A stretch of 64,000 nt of DNA from the NCBI GenBank assembly GCA_905176665.1, contig CAJINA010000167.1, positions 1-64,000 on the forward strand. Direction: 5' to 3'. The notes under the pieces are model-generated. The model was given only the letters and a program-made list of their open reading frames with translations. It ran no database searches and was not told the origin of the DNA. Position numbers and translations under genes: made by a program. Origin of the DNA: Olavius algarvensis Delta 4 endosymbiont. Lineage in GTDB: Bacteria > Desulfobacterota > Desulfobacteria > Desulfobacterales > CAJINA01. Below are positions 42,250-50,231 of this stretch, one piece after another (position 1 is the stretch's first letter; each line of letters starts with the position of its first letter).

Positions 42250-44532
42250 TCAGTTCTCCTTGGCTTGCTTCTCTCGAATAGCCCGGACAATTTTATCCGG
42301 CGTGATCGGGTAATCCTCAAAGTATACCCCTACAGCATTGCTGACGGCCGCGCAGTAGGCCTGGGCGGCGGACATGGCAATGGACATGCCGGCTTCCTTG
42401 GCGCCGTAGGGCCCATCCGGGTCGACGGATTCCACAATGATGGCGTTTATCGGGGGCATGTCGGCGGCCAGCGGCAGCCGATAGTCGAGTGCGGTGGGAT
42501 TCAAGACCGCACCGTCCTTCCAAACATGCTCTTCGGTCAGCATGCCGCCCTGCCCCCCCATGGCCACCGAACCCTCGAACTGCCCCTCCAGAACCAGGGG
42601 ATTGAGGGCGTAACCCACATCCTGGGCAGCCGTCACTTCCAGAACAGTCACTTGCCCGGTTTCGGGGTCGACCGCGACCTCGCAGATCGTCGTGCCGAAA
42701 GAAAAAGCCCCGCACATCTGGCCGTGGGGATTTTGCACCCACTCGCGCTTGTGGTCCACCTTGGGCCAGTAGGCCCCTTCACCGCTCGGCGCCCGGCCCT
42801 TTACCAGCCCCATCCGGATGGCCTTTTTTATATGAATGGCCCTTTCCGGGTCACCTTTGACGCTGATCATGCGGTCCCGCGCAACCAGGTCGCCCACATC
42901 GGCATTCAGCAGTTCAGAGGCGGTCAACAGGACCTTTTTCATTACGTCCCGGGCGGCCAGCTTGACGGCGTGCCCCCCGATAAACGTGGACACCTGGGAA
43001 TAGGATCCCGGGTCGGAGGGCGTGACCTCTGTATCGGCCGTCACCAGCTGGATATCTTCCGGACGGATGCCCAACTCCTCCGCCGCAATCTGGACCAACA
43101 TGTTGTCATTGCCCTGGCCGTTGTCCACCACGCCGGAGATGACCGTGGCGCCGCCGTCTTCGTTGAATTTGATGATGGCCTGGCTGCCGCCCCGGATGCC
43201 CATGGGAAAACCGGTCTGCACTGAGTTGGTGCCGATACCGATGCCGTGAAACGGCGGTAGGTTACCCCATTTATCAGCCCAGCGGGCCTTTTCAGCCGCC
43301 TTCTCGATCGTCTTCTGCATGGCGCAACTGGCCACCAGGGAGCCCGTGTTGGTATATTCTCCGGGCTGCCGGGCGTTCACCACGCGAATTTGCACCGGGT
43401 CAAGGCCCAGGTGTTCGGCGATCAGGTCAAGCTGGGTATCCACCCCGCAGGCAAATCCCCGGCCGTGCATGCGGATCATGCCCCTGATCGGCTTATTGGT
43501 ATAGATGCGATAGCCATTGTAGCGCACGTGGTCCATGCGGTAGGCCTGCTCCATGCATAGAAACGGCACGCTGGTGGCAATGGGTCCGGTGCTGCTGTAG
43601 GCGCCTCCGTCCATGTAACAGGTAATGTCCCGGGCCAGGACCCGCCCTTCCTGATCAACGCCGGTTTTGATGGTTGTAGTCAGCGCATGCCCCTGGCGGG
43701 TGGCAATGGAGTTCTCTTCCCGCGTAAAGGCGATCTTGACGGGCCGCCGGGCCTTTTTGGCCAGCAGCGCACAGATCATGTCGGCCGGTGAGATCTCGCT
43801 GCGCCCCCCAAAAGCGCCCCCGATGGCGATTTTGCGTACCCGGACCTTGTTCAGCGGTATGCCGAGCAGGTTGGATAGGGGTTTGGATTTCATGTGCGGG
43901 CCCGCGTTGGGCATCCACATCTCCAGGTTGCCGTCCAGGTCCCACTGGGCAACCACCGCATAGGGCTCGGCCTGGAAATAGGAATCCTCGGGGGCCGCGT
44001 AGGTGTCTTCCCTCACATAGTGGGACTTTTTGAAACCCGCCTCAACATCGCCCACCTCGATGGGCACATGAATATTGATGTTGTTGGGAAAATCGTCGTG
44101 CAGCTGGGGGGCGTCCGGGGCCATGGCCGCCATCGGGTCGAACACCGGGTCCAGCACTTCGTAGTCCACCTGGATCAAATCCAGAGCCGCCAGGGCGGTC
44201 TCCGCGTCCACAGCGGCCACGGCAGCCACATCCTCGCCGATATAGCGGACCTTGTCCGTGGTCAGCATCTGCTGATCGAGGGTATACCGAAAGACGCCCC
44301 ATTTGCGTCCCAGGGTTTCCGCCCCGATGATTACGGCCTTCACGCCCGGCAGGCGCTCGGCAGCCGAAACGTCAATGTTCAGAATCCGGGCATGGGGATG
44401 GGGACTGCGCAGTATTTTACCCACCAGCATGCGGGGCAGATCGAGGTCCGCGGTAAACCGGGCCTGACCGGTGACCTTGGCCCGGGTATCCACCCGGGGC
44501 ATCTTTTTTCCGATATAGGCGTAATCAGCCAT
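42250..44532 (-). CDS. HCR-like molybdenum enzyme, large (Mo-cofactor) subunit
   Basis: A 760-residue subunit of the xanthine oxidase family holding molybdopterin cytosine dinucleotide. Domain start KKMPRVDTRAKVTGQARFT and Mo-domain segments such as GGAFGGRSE and DNGQGNDNM are present. The loop that normally carries the catalytic Glu (GAKGIGEPG in the second enzyme of this window) reads GAKEAGMSI, so Met716 replaces that Glu. The subunit set with a [4Fe-4S]-bearing flavoprotein is the 4-hydroxybenzoyl-CoA reductase type. ATG 44532 has AAGG 8 nt upstream; an in-frame GTG lies at 44541. Confidence 0.85.
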   Translation of the reverse strand: MADYAYIGKKMPRVDTRAKVTGQARFTADLDLPRMLVGKILRSPHPHARILNIDVSAAERLPGVKAVIIGAETLGRKWGVFRYTLDQQMLTTDKVRYIGEDVAAVAAVDAETALAALDLIQVDYEVLDPVFDPMAAMAPDAPQLHDDFPNNINIHVPIEVGDVEAGFKKSHYVREDTYAAPEDSYFQAEPYAVVAQWDLDGNLEMWMPNAGPHMKSKPLSNLLGIPLNKVRVRKIAIGGAFGGRSEISPADMICALLAKKARRPVKIAFTREENSIATRQGHALTTTIKTGVDQEGRVLARDITCYMDGGAYSSTGPIATSVPFLCMEQAYRMDHVRYNGYRIYTNKPIRGMIRMHGRGFACGVDTQLDLIAEHLGLDPVQIRVVNARQPGEYTNTGSLVASCAMQKTIEKAAEKARWADKWGNLPPFHGIGIGTNSVQTGFPMGIRGGSQAIIKFNEDGGATVISGVVDNGQGNDNMLVQIAAEELGIRPEDIQLVTADTEVTPSDPGSYSQVSTFIGGHAVKLAARDVMKKVLLTASELLNADVGDLVARDRMISVKGDPERAIHIKKAIRMGLVKGRAPSGEGAYWPKVDHKREWVQNPHGQMCGAFSFGTTICEVAVDPETGQVTVLEVTAAQDVGYALNPLVLEGQFEGSVAMGGQGGMLTEEHVWKDGAVLNPTALDYRLPLAADMPPINAIIVESVDPDGPYGAKEAGMSIAMSAAQAYCAAVSNAVGVYFEDYPITPDKIVRAIREKQAKEN

Positions 44533-44558
44533 CAGTTTCACCTTGTCTTATTGCTTGC

Positions 44559-44667
44559 GGGTTTCAGCCCGAATCGGAATCGCTATCGGTATCGGGTTCG
44601 AAATCGATTCCGGACGTTCCTCAGATTCCGATGTCGATAGCGATTTCGATCCCGATACCGATAATAG
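44559..44667. repeat. Hexanucleotide-phased palindrome 1
   Basis: This element lies between the large and small HCR-like subunit genes. It is built of ATCGNN-type hexamers, with a left arm CGGTATCGGGTTCGAAATCG (44586-44605) and a matching right arm near 44640-44660. One end reads GTTTCAGCC before AATCGGAATCG, shared with elements 2 and 4. Confidence 0.65.
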
Positions 44668-44703
44668 ACCCAAACGCTCATTAAACCCGAAAAATCGGGT
44701 CAT

Positions 44704-45168
44704 CTACTTTTTAGCCGCGTCCGCCACGGCCTCGACAATCTTGGTATACCCGGTACAACGGCAGATGTTCCCGCTCAGGGCGCGCCGGATTTTCTGCTCA
44801 TCCGGCTGCGGATCTTCCAGGAGCAGTCCTTTGGCCGACATCAGCATGCCGGGTGTGCAAAACCCGCACTGCACGCTGCCGTGCTCGATAAACGCCTCCT
44901 GCAGCGGATCCAGGGTCTCACCCGCGGCCAGCCCTTCCACCGTGGTAATGTCATGGCCGTCCGCCTCGACTGCCAGGGTTAAACAGGCGCGGACCGGCTG
45001 GTCGTCCAGCAGCACCGTGCAATGCCCGCAGGCCCCTTCACCACAGCCTTCCTTGGCGCCGGTGAGGCCGGCTTCCGCGCGCAACACTTCCAACAGGGTG
45101 CGGTTTGGAAAAATGGCAACCGTCAGGGTTTCACCGTTTACCTTCAGTTCCAGATTGACCTTTTCCAT
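44704..45168 (-). CDS. HCR-like molybdenum enzyme, small [2Fe-2S] subunit
   Basis: A 154-residue subunit with two [2Fe-2S] clusters. The plant-ferredoxin-type site is C42, C47, C50 and C62 (GCGEGACGHC); the second, helical site is C101, C104, C136 and C138 (CGFC...CRC). It relays electrons between the flavin and Mo subunits. Full family length. It lies between the flavoprotein gene (23 bp) and the large-subunit gene (171 bp holding palindrome 1). Confidence 0.93.
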   Translation of the reverse strand: MEKVNLELKVNGETLTVAIFPNRTLLEVLRAEAGLTGAKEGCGEGACGHCTVLLDDQPVRACLTLAVEADGHDITTVEGLAAGETLDPLQEAFIEHGSVQCGFCTPGMLMSAKGLLLEDPQPDEQKIRRALSGNICRCTGYTKIVEAVADAAKK

Positions 45169-45191
45169 GTGAACTCCTCCACCGCTGCCCG

Positions 45192-46193
45192 TCAGGCACC
45201 GGCTGCGGCAAGCGCCCCGCGCAGGGCGCGGGACACGAGGACCGGAATCATCGCGGTCCGGTATTCCATGTCGGCGTTGAGATTGTCTACGATAAAGGCC
45301 CCGGCACTGCTGCCCGCCATGCCGGCAGCGGCAGACAAAGCCTTTTCATCCGTACTCTGCTTCCCCTGCAGACCGTTGGAAGCCGTCACGAGAAATAGCG
45401 GGCCACTGCCAATGGCCCCGACCACGATCCGGGCTTCGTCGATGTGACCGTCCCCGAGACGTACGTAAGCGGCTGCCGACACGAGGGGGTAGTCGATGGC
45501 CGCGCGAAAGGTCAGGCGCCGGTAAGCACTCCCGACGCCCGGTCCCGGCAAGGGTATGGAAATTTCAGTGAGCAGTTCGCTGCTGTGCAGGGAAAGCGGC
45601 GCGTCGCCGACGGCCGTGTACAGTTCTTTGACCGGGATGGTGCGCTCGGAACCGGCACCCCGCAGGGTAACCGCTGCGCCCAACGCCATCAGGGCGGGCG
45701 CCCCATCGGATTGACACGTGCTGCGGCACCGGTCGGACCCTTCCCGGGCATAGCAAATGGTCCCGCCGGCCTTGTGGCAGGCCTGCCGGGTAGACCGGAA
45801 AAAGGCCGACTGGTTATAGAACCGGCAGCGATTGTCCTGGCACAGGTTGCCGCCCAGGGTCCCGCGGACATGCTGGATAGAGCGGGCACCGATCGCTGAA
45901 ACGGCCGTATGGAAAGCCGGCAACCGGGCACGAACGTTCGCGTCATCAATGATCCGGGCCAGAGGGGTGGCCGCTCCGATGAGCAGGCAACCGGTGTCCT
46001 CACGAATGTAATCCAGTTCGTTTAGATGCTTGAGGCTTAACAGAAAGCGGGGTGTCTGGAGCCGCTGCTTCATCCTGACGATCAGATCGGTACCTCCGGC
46101 GAGCACCGCGCCCTCGGCGCCGTGTTCCCCCAGCATATCCAGAGCTTCATCTAAATTACGGGGTTCAAGATATTCGAATCCGGGTAACTGCAC
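45192..46193 (-). CDS. HCR-like molybdenum enzyme, FAD subunit with extra [4Fe-4S] site
   Basis: A 333-residue CO-dehydrogenase-type flavoprotein. FAD motifs are VLAGGTDLIVRMK (30-42) and GTLGGNLCQD (111-120). Unlike ordinary family members it has a ~40-residue insertion at about 117-162 with six Cys (118, 123, 139, 147, 156, 160). That insertion is the mark of 4-hydroxybenzoyl-CoA reductase beta subunits, where it binds an extra [4Fe-4S] cluster and allows low-potential electrons to flow towards the substrate. First gene of the leftward operon. The operon therefore encodes a reductase of an aromatic CoA ester rather than a hydroxylase. Confidence 0.9.
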   Translation of the reverse strand: MQLPGFEYLEPRNLDEALDMLGEHGAEGAVLAGGTDLIVRMKQRLQTPRFLLSLKHLNELDYIREDTGCLLIGAATPLARIIDDANVRARLPAFHTAVSAIGARSIQHVRGTLGGNLCQDNRCRFYNQSAFFRSTRQACHKAGGTICYAREGSDRCRSTCQSDGAPALMALGAAVTLRGAGSERTIPVKELYTAVGDAPLSLHSSELLTEISIPLPGPGVGSAYRRLTFRAAIDYPLVSAAAYVRLGDGHIDEARIVVGAIGSGPLFLVTASNGLQGKQSTDEKALSAAAGMAGSSAGAFIVDNLNADMEYRTAMIPVLVSRALRGALAAAGA

Positions 46194-46489
46194 GCCAACC
46201 CTCCCGGGCGCTGCCGGCTGGACGATCCGCGGCCGCGTTAGGCTGGAATGAATGGATTTTAATACAACTACTTAACTCAATTTTCGAGTTTCATAAAAGT
46301 TTAGACCCAATATCGGTATCGAAATCGGAATCTGAATGGCTTTTCCGGTATCGATTTCGATCCCGATACCGATTCCGGCTGAAGTCCGTAAGTTAAGTAC
46401 TTAAATTATGGGCACCTCAAGCCGGCATTAAGTTGCCACCAGAATCATCACCGGGAAAAGCTGTGCGGGATCAAACGGGATTGGAGCAA
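46194..46489. repeat. Divergent intergenic region with hexanucleotide-phased palindrome 2
   Basis: The ATCGNN-type palindrome spans about 46309-46378 (arms TATCGGTATCGAAATCGGAAT and CCGGTATCGATTTCGATCCC region). It ends in CGGCTGAAG, the complement of the TTCAGCC boundary of elements 1 and 4. It is enclosed by an outer inverted repeat: ACTACTTAACT (46267-46277) and AGTTAAGTACT (46391-46401), the latter within a perfect TTAAGTACTTAA dyad (46393-46404). The promoter of the leftward operon must lie here, but I could not fix it. Confidence 0.6.
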
Positions 46490-46511
46490 GTATACCCTGT
46501 GCTGGTGCCTC

Positions 46512-46540
46512 TTGACAATGGTTTCGCATCCGTATAAATA
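46512..46540 (+). promoter_or_regulatory. Promoter of the rightward indoleacetate-type operon
   Basis: TTGACA (46512-46517) followed by TATAAATA (46533-46540). The spacing is 15 bp to TATAAA or 17 bp to TAAATA. It lies about 170 nt before the CoA-transferase start and is bracketed by GTATAC sites. Confidence 0.65.
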
Positions 46541-46549
46541 TCAAACGTC

Positions 46550-46569
46550 GTATACTGTATACTGTATAC
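46550..46569. promoter_or_regulatory. Triple GTATAC operator, probable GntR/FadR-type site
   Basis: GTATAC occurs at 46550-46555, 46557-46562 and 46564-46569 with a 7-bp period, just downstream of the -10 box where a repressor would block transcription. A fourth copy lies at 46490-46495, upstream of the -35. FCD-type GntR regulators commonly bind TGTATACA-like dyads, and such a gene is encoded in this operon (51368). Confidence 0.65.
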
Positions 46570-46708
46570 ACCACTGCCCGTCAAGCATCTATCTGGCGAT
46601 CTGCGAATCGTCCAGGCAACCCATAAATCCGGTCGCTACCGCCATACCCGGCGGCCGGCTTTGGCAACATCCCGCACTGTCACAACCTGCAGGCCATTGG
46701 AGAATATT

Positions 46709-47899
46709 ATGGAACTTTTTCAAGATGTTAAGGTACTATCCCTCGAACAGGCCACCGTGGTGCCCTACCTTACCTATCGTCTGGCCCAGGACGGCATGGA
46801 GGTCATTCGCCTGGAACACCCCGTGTATGGCGATCCCAACCGCATGATCGGCGCCAACGCCCTGGGGGAAGAGAAAATGAACGCCTACTTTCTCTGCATC
46901 AATGCCGGGAAGCAGGCGCTGACGCTCAACCTGGCCGAACCGGAAGGCCGTGACCTGCTGCAACGCCTGATCCGCGACCTTGACATTGACATCTTCACCA
47001 CCAACCAGCTGCCGAAGAACTATGTCAAGCTGGGCATTGATTACGACGCTCTCAAAGCGCTCAAACCGGACATCATCTGGATGGGGGTCACCGGTTTCGG
47101 GCCCGACAGCAATGAAGGCGCCTACGACCCGATCCTCCAGGCCCGCTCCGGTCTGATGGAATTGACCGGTGAAGCCGACGGCGATCCCCAGGTCCTGGGT
47201 ATCCCCCTGCCGGACATGGGCACCAGCGAACATGCCTACGGCCTGCTCATGAAAGCGCTCTTCAAAAGAGCGGTTTCCGGGGAAGGCTCCCGCATTGACT
47301 TGGCCATGTTCGAATCCACGGTGTCCTGGCTCACAGTGCCCATAACCATGACGGCCAGTTTCGACACCCGCATCAGCCGCCGCGGCAACACCCATGAGTT
47401 CTTCTGCCCGGTCTCGGTCTACAAAACCGCCAACGGTTTTATCTACCTGGCGGTGGGCAACGACCGCCAATGGCAGGCCATGACCGGGTTGGATATTTTT
47501 GCTTCCCTGGACAAGCCGGACTACGTGAAAAACAAAGGCCGGATCAAGGACGTGGTCAATCTCAACCGGCAGATCAACGCCATCACGGAAAACCACTTCT
47601 CCGAAGCGTTGATCGAGCTTTTTAACAGTATCACGGTTCCGGTCAGCAAAATCAAAACCATCGAGGAAGTGATTGCCGATCCCCTGGTCGGCAAAAGGCT
47701 GCTGACGGCCACCGACCCGGTCACCGGCAAGCAGATCACCCTGGCCCCGCCGCCCAACATGACGCCGTTACTGGAAAAGCAGGACCGGGCCCTCTCCTTC
47801 CCACCCCGCTTTGGAGAACAGAACCAGGCAATTTATGGCGATAAACTCGGCTTTTCGGACGAACAGTTAACCGGGTTGCAAGAAAAAGGGGTTATCTAA
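46709..47899 (+). CDS. Class III (CaiB/BaiF) CoA-transferase
   Basis: A 396-residue formyl-CoA-transferase-family enzyme. The catalytic Asp is Asp169 in PLPDMGTSEH; the N-terminal Rossmann-like segment and the interlocked-ring C-terminal part are complete. It moves CoA between acids through an aspartyl-CoA anhydride. By analogy with the phenylsuccinyl-CoA transferase of anaerobic auxin degradation, it would transfer CoA from indoleacetyl-CoA to (2-aminophenyl)succinate. GGAG lies 7 nt before ATG 46709; an earlier in-frame start lacks homology. It is the first gene of the operon, 13 bp before etfB. Confidence 0.88.
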   Translation: MELFQDVKVLSLEQATVVPYLTYRLAQDGMEVIRLEHPVYGDPNRMIGANALGEEKMNAYFLCINAGKQALTLNLAEPEGRDLLQRLIRDLDIDIFTTNQLPKNYVKLGIDYDALKALKPDIIWMGVTGFGPDSNEGAYDPILQARSGLMELTGEADGDPQVLGIPLPDMGTSEHAYGLLMKALFKRAVSGEGSRIDLAMFESTVSWLTVPITMTASFDTRISRRGNTHEFFCPVSVYKTANGFIYLAVGNDRQWQAMTGLDIFASLDKPDYVKNKGRIKDVVNLNRQINAITENHFSEALIELFNSITVPVSKIKTIEEVIADPLVGKRLLTATDPVTGKQITLAPPPNMTPLLEKQDRALSFPPRFGEQNQAIYGDKLGFSDEQLTGLQEKGVI

Positions 47900-47912
47900 C
47901 AGGAGCCGGAAC

Positions 47913-48710
47913 ATGCAGATCATCGTCTTTATCAAACAGGTACCGGACACCACCGAGGTCAAGCTGGATCCCAAAACCGGCAACCTGATCCGGGAAGGCC
48001 TGGCCAGTATCATCAACCCCGATGACCGACATGCCCTGGAGGCCGCTCTGGAGTTGCAAGCGGCGCATGCGGCCCGGGTGACGGTCATCTCCATGGGCCC
48101 GCCCCAGGCCATCGACGCCCTTTCCGAGGCCATGGGCATGGGCGCGGACCGGGCCATCCTGCTGACCGACCCGGCCTTTTCCGGTGCCGATACCTGGGCG
48201 ACTTCCTACACCCTGGGGAAAGCCGTGGAAACGGTGGGTGAATTCGATCTGATCCTGTGTGGCCGCCAGGCCATCGACGGCGACACCGCCCAGGTCGGCC
48301 CCCAGCTAGCCGACTATTTGGATCTGCCCCAGGTGAGCTATGTGTATGCTATCGAGTCTGTTGCGGCCGAACAGCTGGTGGTTAAAAGGCGTTTGGAAGA
48401 CGGATATGAACGGGTGGAATGCCGACTGCCAGCCCTGCTGACCGTCATCGGCCGGATGAAAACGCCGCGCTATCCCCGCATGGGCGGCCTGCTCAAAGCC
48501 TGCCGCGCGAAAGCACTCATCAAAGTGTGGAATGCGGCGGACATCGGCGTCACCACGGCCGAAGTGGGCCTGGAAGGATCGCTCACCCACGTCATCAAGA
48601 CCTTTGCACCCAAGTTCGAACGCCGCGGAGAGATGTTGAGCGGGGAGACGGCCGACGTGGTGCAGACCCTGGTGGACCAGTTGAAGGAGAATCGGCTGAT
48701 CGCACCCTGA
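47913..48710 (+). CDS. etfB: Electron transfer flavoprotein beta subunit
   Basis: 265 residues, typical EtfB length. It shows VFIKQVPDTTEVKLD (5-19), NPDDRHALEAAL (35-46) and the DGDTAQVGPQLA signature near 120-131. It forms the AMP/FAD-containing heterodimer with EtfA and takes electrons from acyl-CoA dehydrogenases. Its place next to a ferredoxin-fused etfA and an acyl-CoA dehydrogenase marks it as the dedicated acceptor for the pathway's dehydrogenase. Confidence 0.95.
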   Translation: MQIIVFIKQVPDTTEVKLDPKTGNLIREGLASIINPDDRHALEAALELQAAHAARVTVISMGPPQAIDALSEAMGMGADRAILLTDPAFSGADTWATSYTLGKAVETVGEFDLILCGRQAIDGDTAQVGPQLADYLDLPQVSYVYAIESVAAEQLVVKRRLEDGYERVECRLPALLTVIGRMKTPRYPRMGGLLKACRAKALIKVWNAADIGVTTAEVGLEGSLTHVIKTFAPKFERRGEMLSGETADVVQTLVDQLKENRLIAP

Positions 48711-48740
48711 TACTTTAGGCGCAATCGGGTGTGAGTATTC

Positions 48741-48842
48741 TTGCGCTTACCCTTAATCTTGGTCTTAGCTCTAAAATGGGTTGGGAGGATCAAGGGCCCG
48801 GGTAAATTTCAGATTAAGATTAAGAGCAAGAGTAAGATTAAG
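48741..48842. repeat. Hexanucleotide-phased palindrome 3 (CTTAAT type)
   Basis: Between etfB and etfA. The left arm CTTACCCTTAATCTTGGTCT (48746-48765) and the right arm (48812-48842, AGATTAAGATTAAGAGCAAG and onward) are complementary in a hexameric CTTNNN/NNNAAG rhythm. Same architecture as the ATCGNN palindromes but a different hexamer. The right arm ends just before the etfA RBS. Confidence 0.6.
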
Positions 48843-48856
48843 AAAGGACGAAAAGT

Positions 48857-50059
48857 ATGCCGGTCTGGGTGGAAATCGATCTGTGTGACGGGTGCCAGCG
48901 GTGCTTGCGCAAATGCCCCTACGAGGCCCTGTCCCTGGTGGACGGTAAAGCCACCATCGGTGAGCGTTGTACCGCTTGCGGGGCCTGCCTGGACGTCTGC
49001 CGGCCCGGGGCCATCTGCACCGATGTGAAGCCGCGCACCATACCCGACTTCAGTGACCACCAGGGCGTCTGGGTCTTTGCCGAGCAGCGCGCCGGGATTC
49101 TAAACCGGGTTTCCGTGGAACTGATCAGCAAAGCCCGGGGCCTGGCCCAGGACCGGGGGCAGACCGTCACCGCTGTTCTGATCGGCAATCAGGTCGCTCC
49201 GCTGGCCGACACCCTGATCGACTTCGGCGCAGACCAGGTCTATCTGGCCGAAGACCAGCTCCTGGCCGACTACCGCACCCGGGCCTATGCCCGTATCCTG
49301 GCCCAGCTCATTCAGACGCACAAACCGGAAATCCTGCTCATGGGGGCGACCCCCATCGGGCGTGATTTGGCCCCACGGGTCTCCCGTCGGGTGGGCTGCG
49401 GCCTGACGGCGGACTGCACCGACCTGAAAATCGATCCCGATGAGGGCATCCTGTGGCAGACACGCCCGGCCTTCGGAGGCAACATCATGGCCACCATTGC
49501 CAACCGGTATTCGCGGCCACAAATGGCCACGGTACGCCCGGGCGTCATGGAAGCGGTCCCCGTACCCGGTCACCAGGGCACGGTGATGGTTCACCAGCCG
49601 GCGTTGGACGCCGCCAATATCGGCACCCGGATCCTGGACACCGTTAAAGTCGCCCGCACCGGCGGTGATTTGGCCGCGGCCCGGATTATCGTAGCCGGTG
49701 GCCGGGGTCTCAATGACGCGGCCGGTTTCGAAACCCTGCGCGAATTGGCTACCGTACTGGGCGCGGAGGTCGCCGGCACGCGGGTGGCGGTCGAGGAAGG
49801 CTGGATCCCGGCCACCCAGCAGGTAGGTCAGACCGGCCTGACCGTGCGGCCGGAACTGTACATTGCCTGCGGGCTGTCCGGCGCTATCCAGCACCGGGCC
49901 GGCATGCTGGATTCCAAATTCATCGTGGCGATCAACAAAGACCCCCTGGCACCTATTTTCAAAGTGGCCGACTGGGGCATCGTCGGCGACCTGTTCACCG
50001 TGGTGCCGGAATTGACCCGGCAGATTGAGGCCGCTTGTGACATTATGTGTGCGCAGTGA
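48857..50059 (+). CDS. etfA: Electron transfer flavoprotein alpha subunit with N-terminal ferredoxin domain
   Basis: 400 residues. The N-terminal ~60 residues carry two [4Fe-4S] sites: C10-C13-C16-C20 and C38-C41-C44-C48. The EtfA part follows, ending in the FAD domain with [17 protein letters not shown] and [14 protein letters not shown]. The fused clusters, typical of anaerobes, give a path from the ETF flavins to an iron-sulfur quinone reductase or ferredoxin. AGAAAGGA precedes the ATG. Cotranscribed with etfB and the acyl-CoA dehydrogenase. Confidence 0.94.
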   Translation: MPVWVEIDLCDGCQRCLRKCPYEALSLVDGKATIGERCTACGACLDVCRPGAICTDVKPRTIPDFSDHQGVWVFAEQRAGILNRVSVELISKARGLAQDRGQTVTAVLIGNQVAPLADTLIDFGADQVYLAEDQLLADYRTRAYARILAQLIQTHKPEILLMGATPIGRDLAPRVSRRVGCGLTADCTDLKIDPDEGILWQTRPAFGGNIMATIANRYSRPQMATVRPGVMEAVPVPGHQGTVMVHQPALDAANIGTRILDTVKVARTGGDLAAARIIVAGGRGLNDAAGFETLRELATVLGAEVAGTRVAVEEGWIPATQQVGQTGLTVRPELYIACGLSGAIQHRAGMLDSKFIVAINKDPLAPIFKVADWGIVGDLFTVVPELTRQIEAACDIMCAQ

Positions 50060-50069
50060 ACGCGTTTCG

Positions 50070-50170
50070 CGTTCAAAATCGAAATCGCTATCGGGATTGG
50101 GATTGGGATCGAAATCGACGCTGGAGTTTCAACACGGTATTGCTGTTCGATAGCGATTTCGATCTGAACG
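50070..50170. repeat. Hexanucleotide-phased palindrome 4
   Basis: Between etfA and the acyl-CoA dehydrogenase gene. The left arm CGTTCAAAATCGAAATCGCT (from 50071) and the right-arm complement CGTTCAGATCGAAATCGCT (ending 50170) match almost perfectly for over 20 bp, with further ATCGGG/ATTGGG hexamers inside. Confidence 0.65.
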
Positions 50171-50231
50171 GTTACGAGACCCATAGTGAAATGAACTTTG
50201 ATTCTTAGCTCACTTGAGTGAGGAAATAGAT

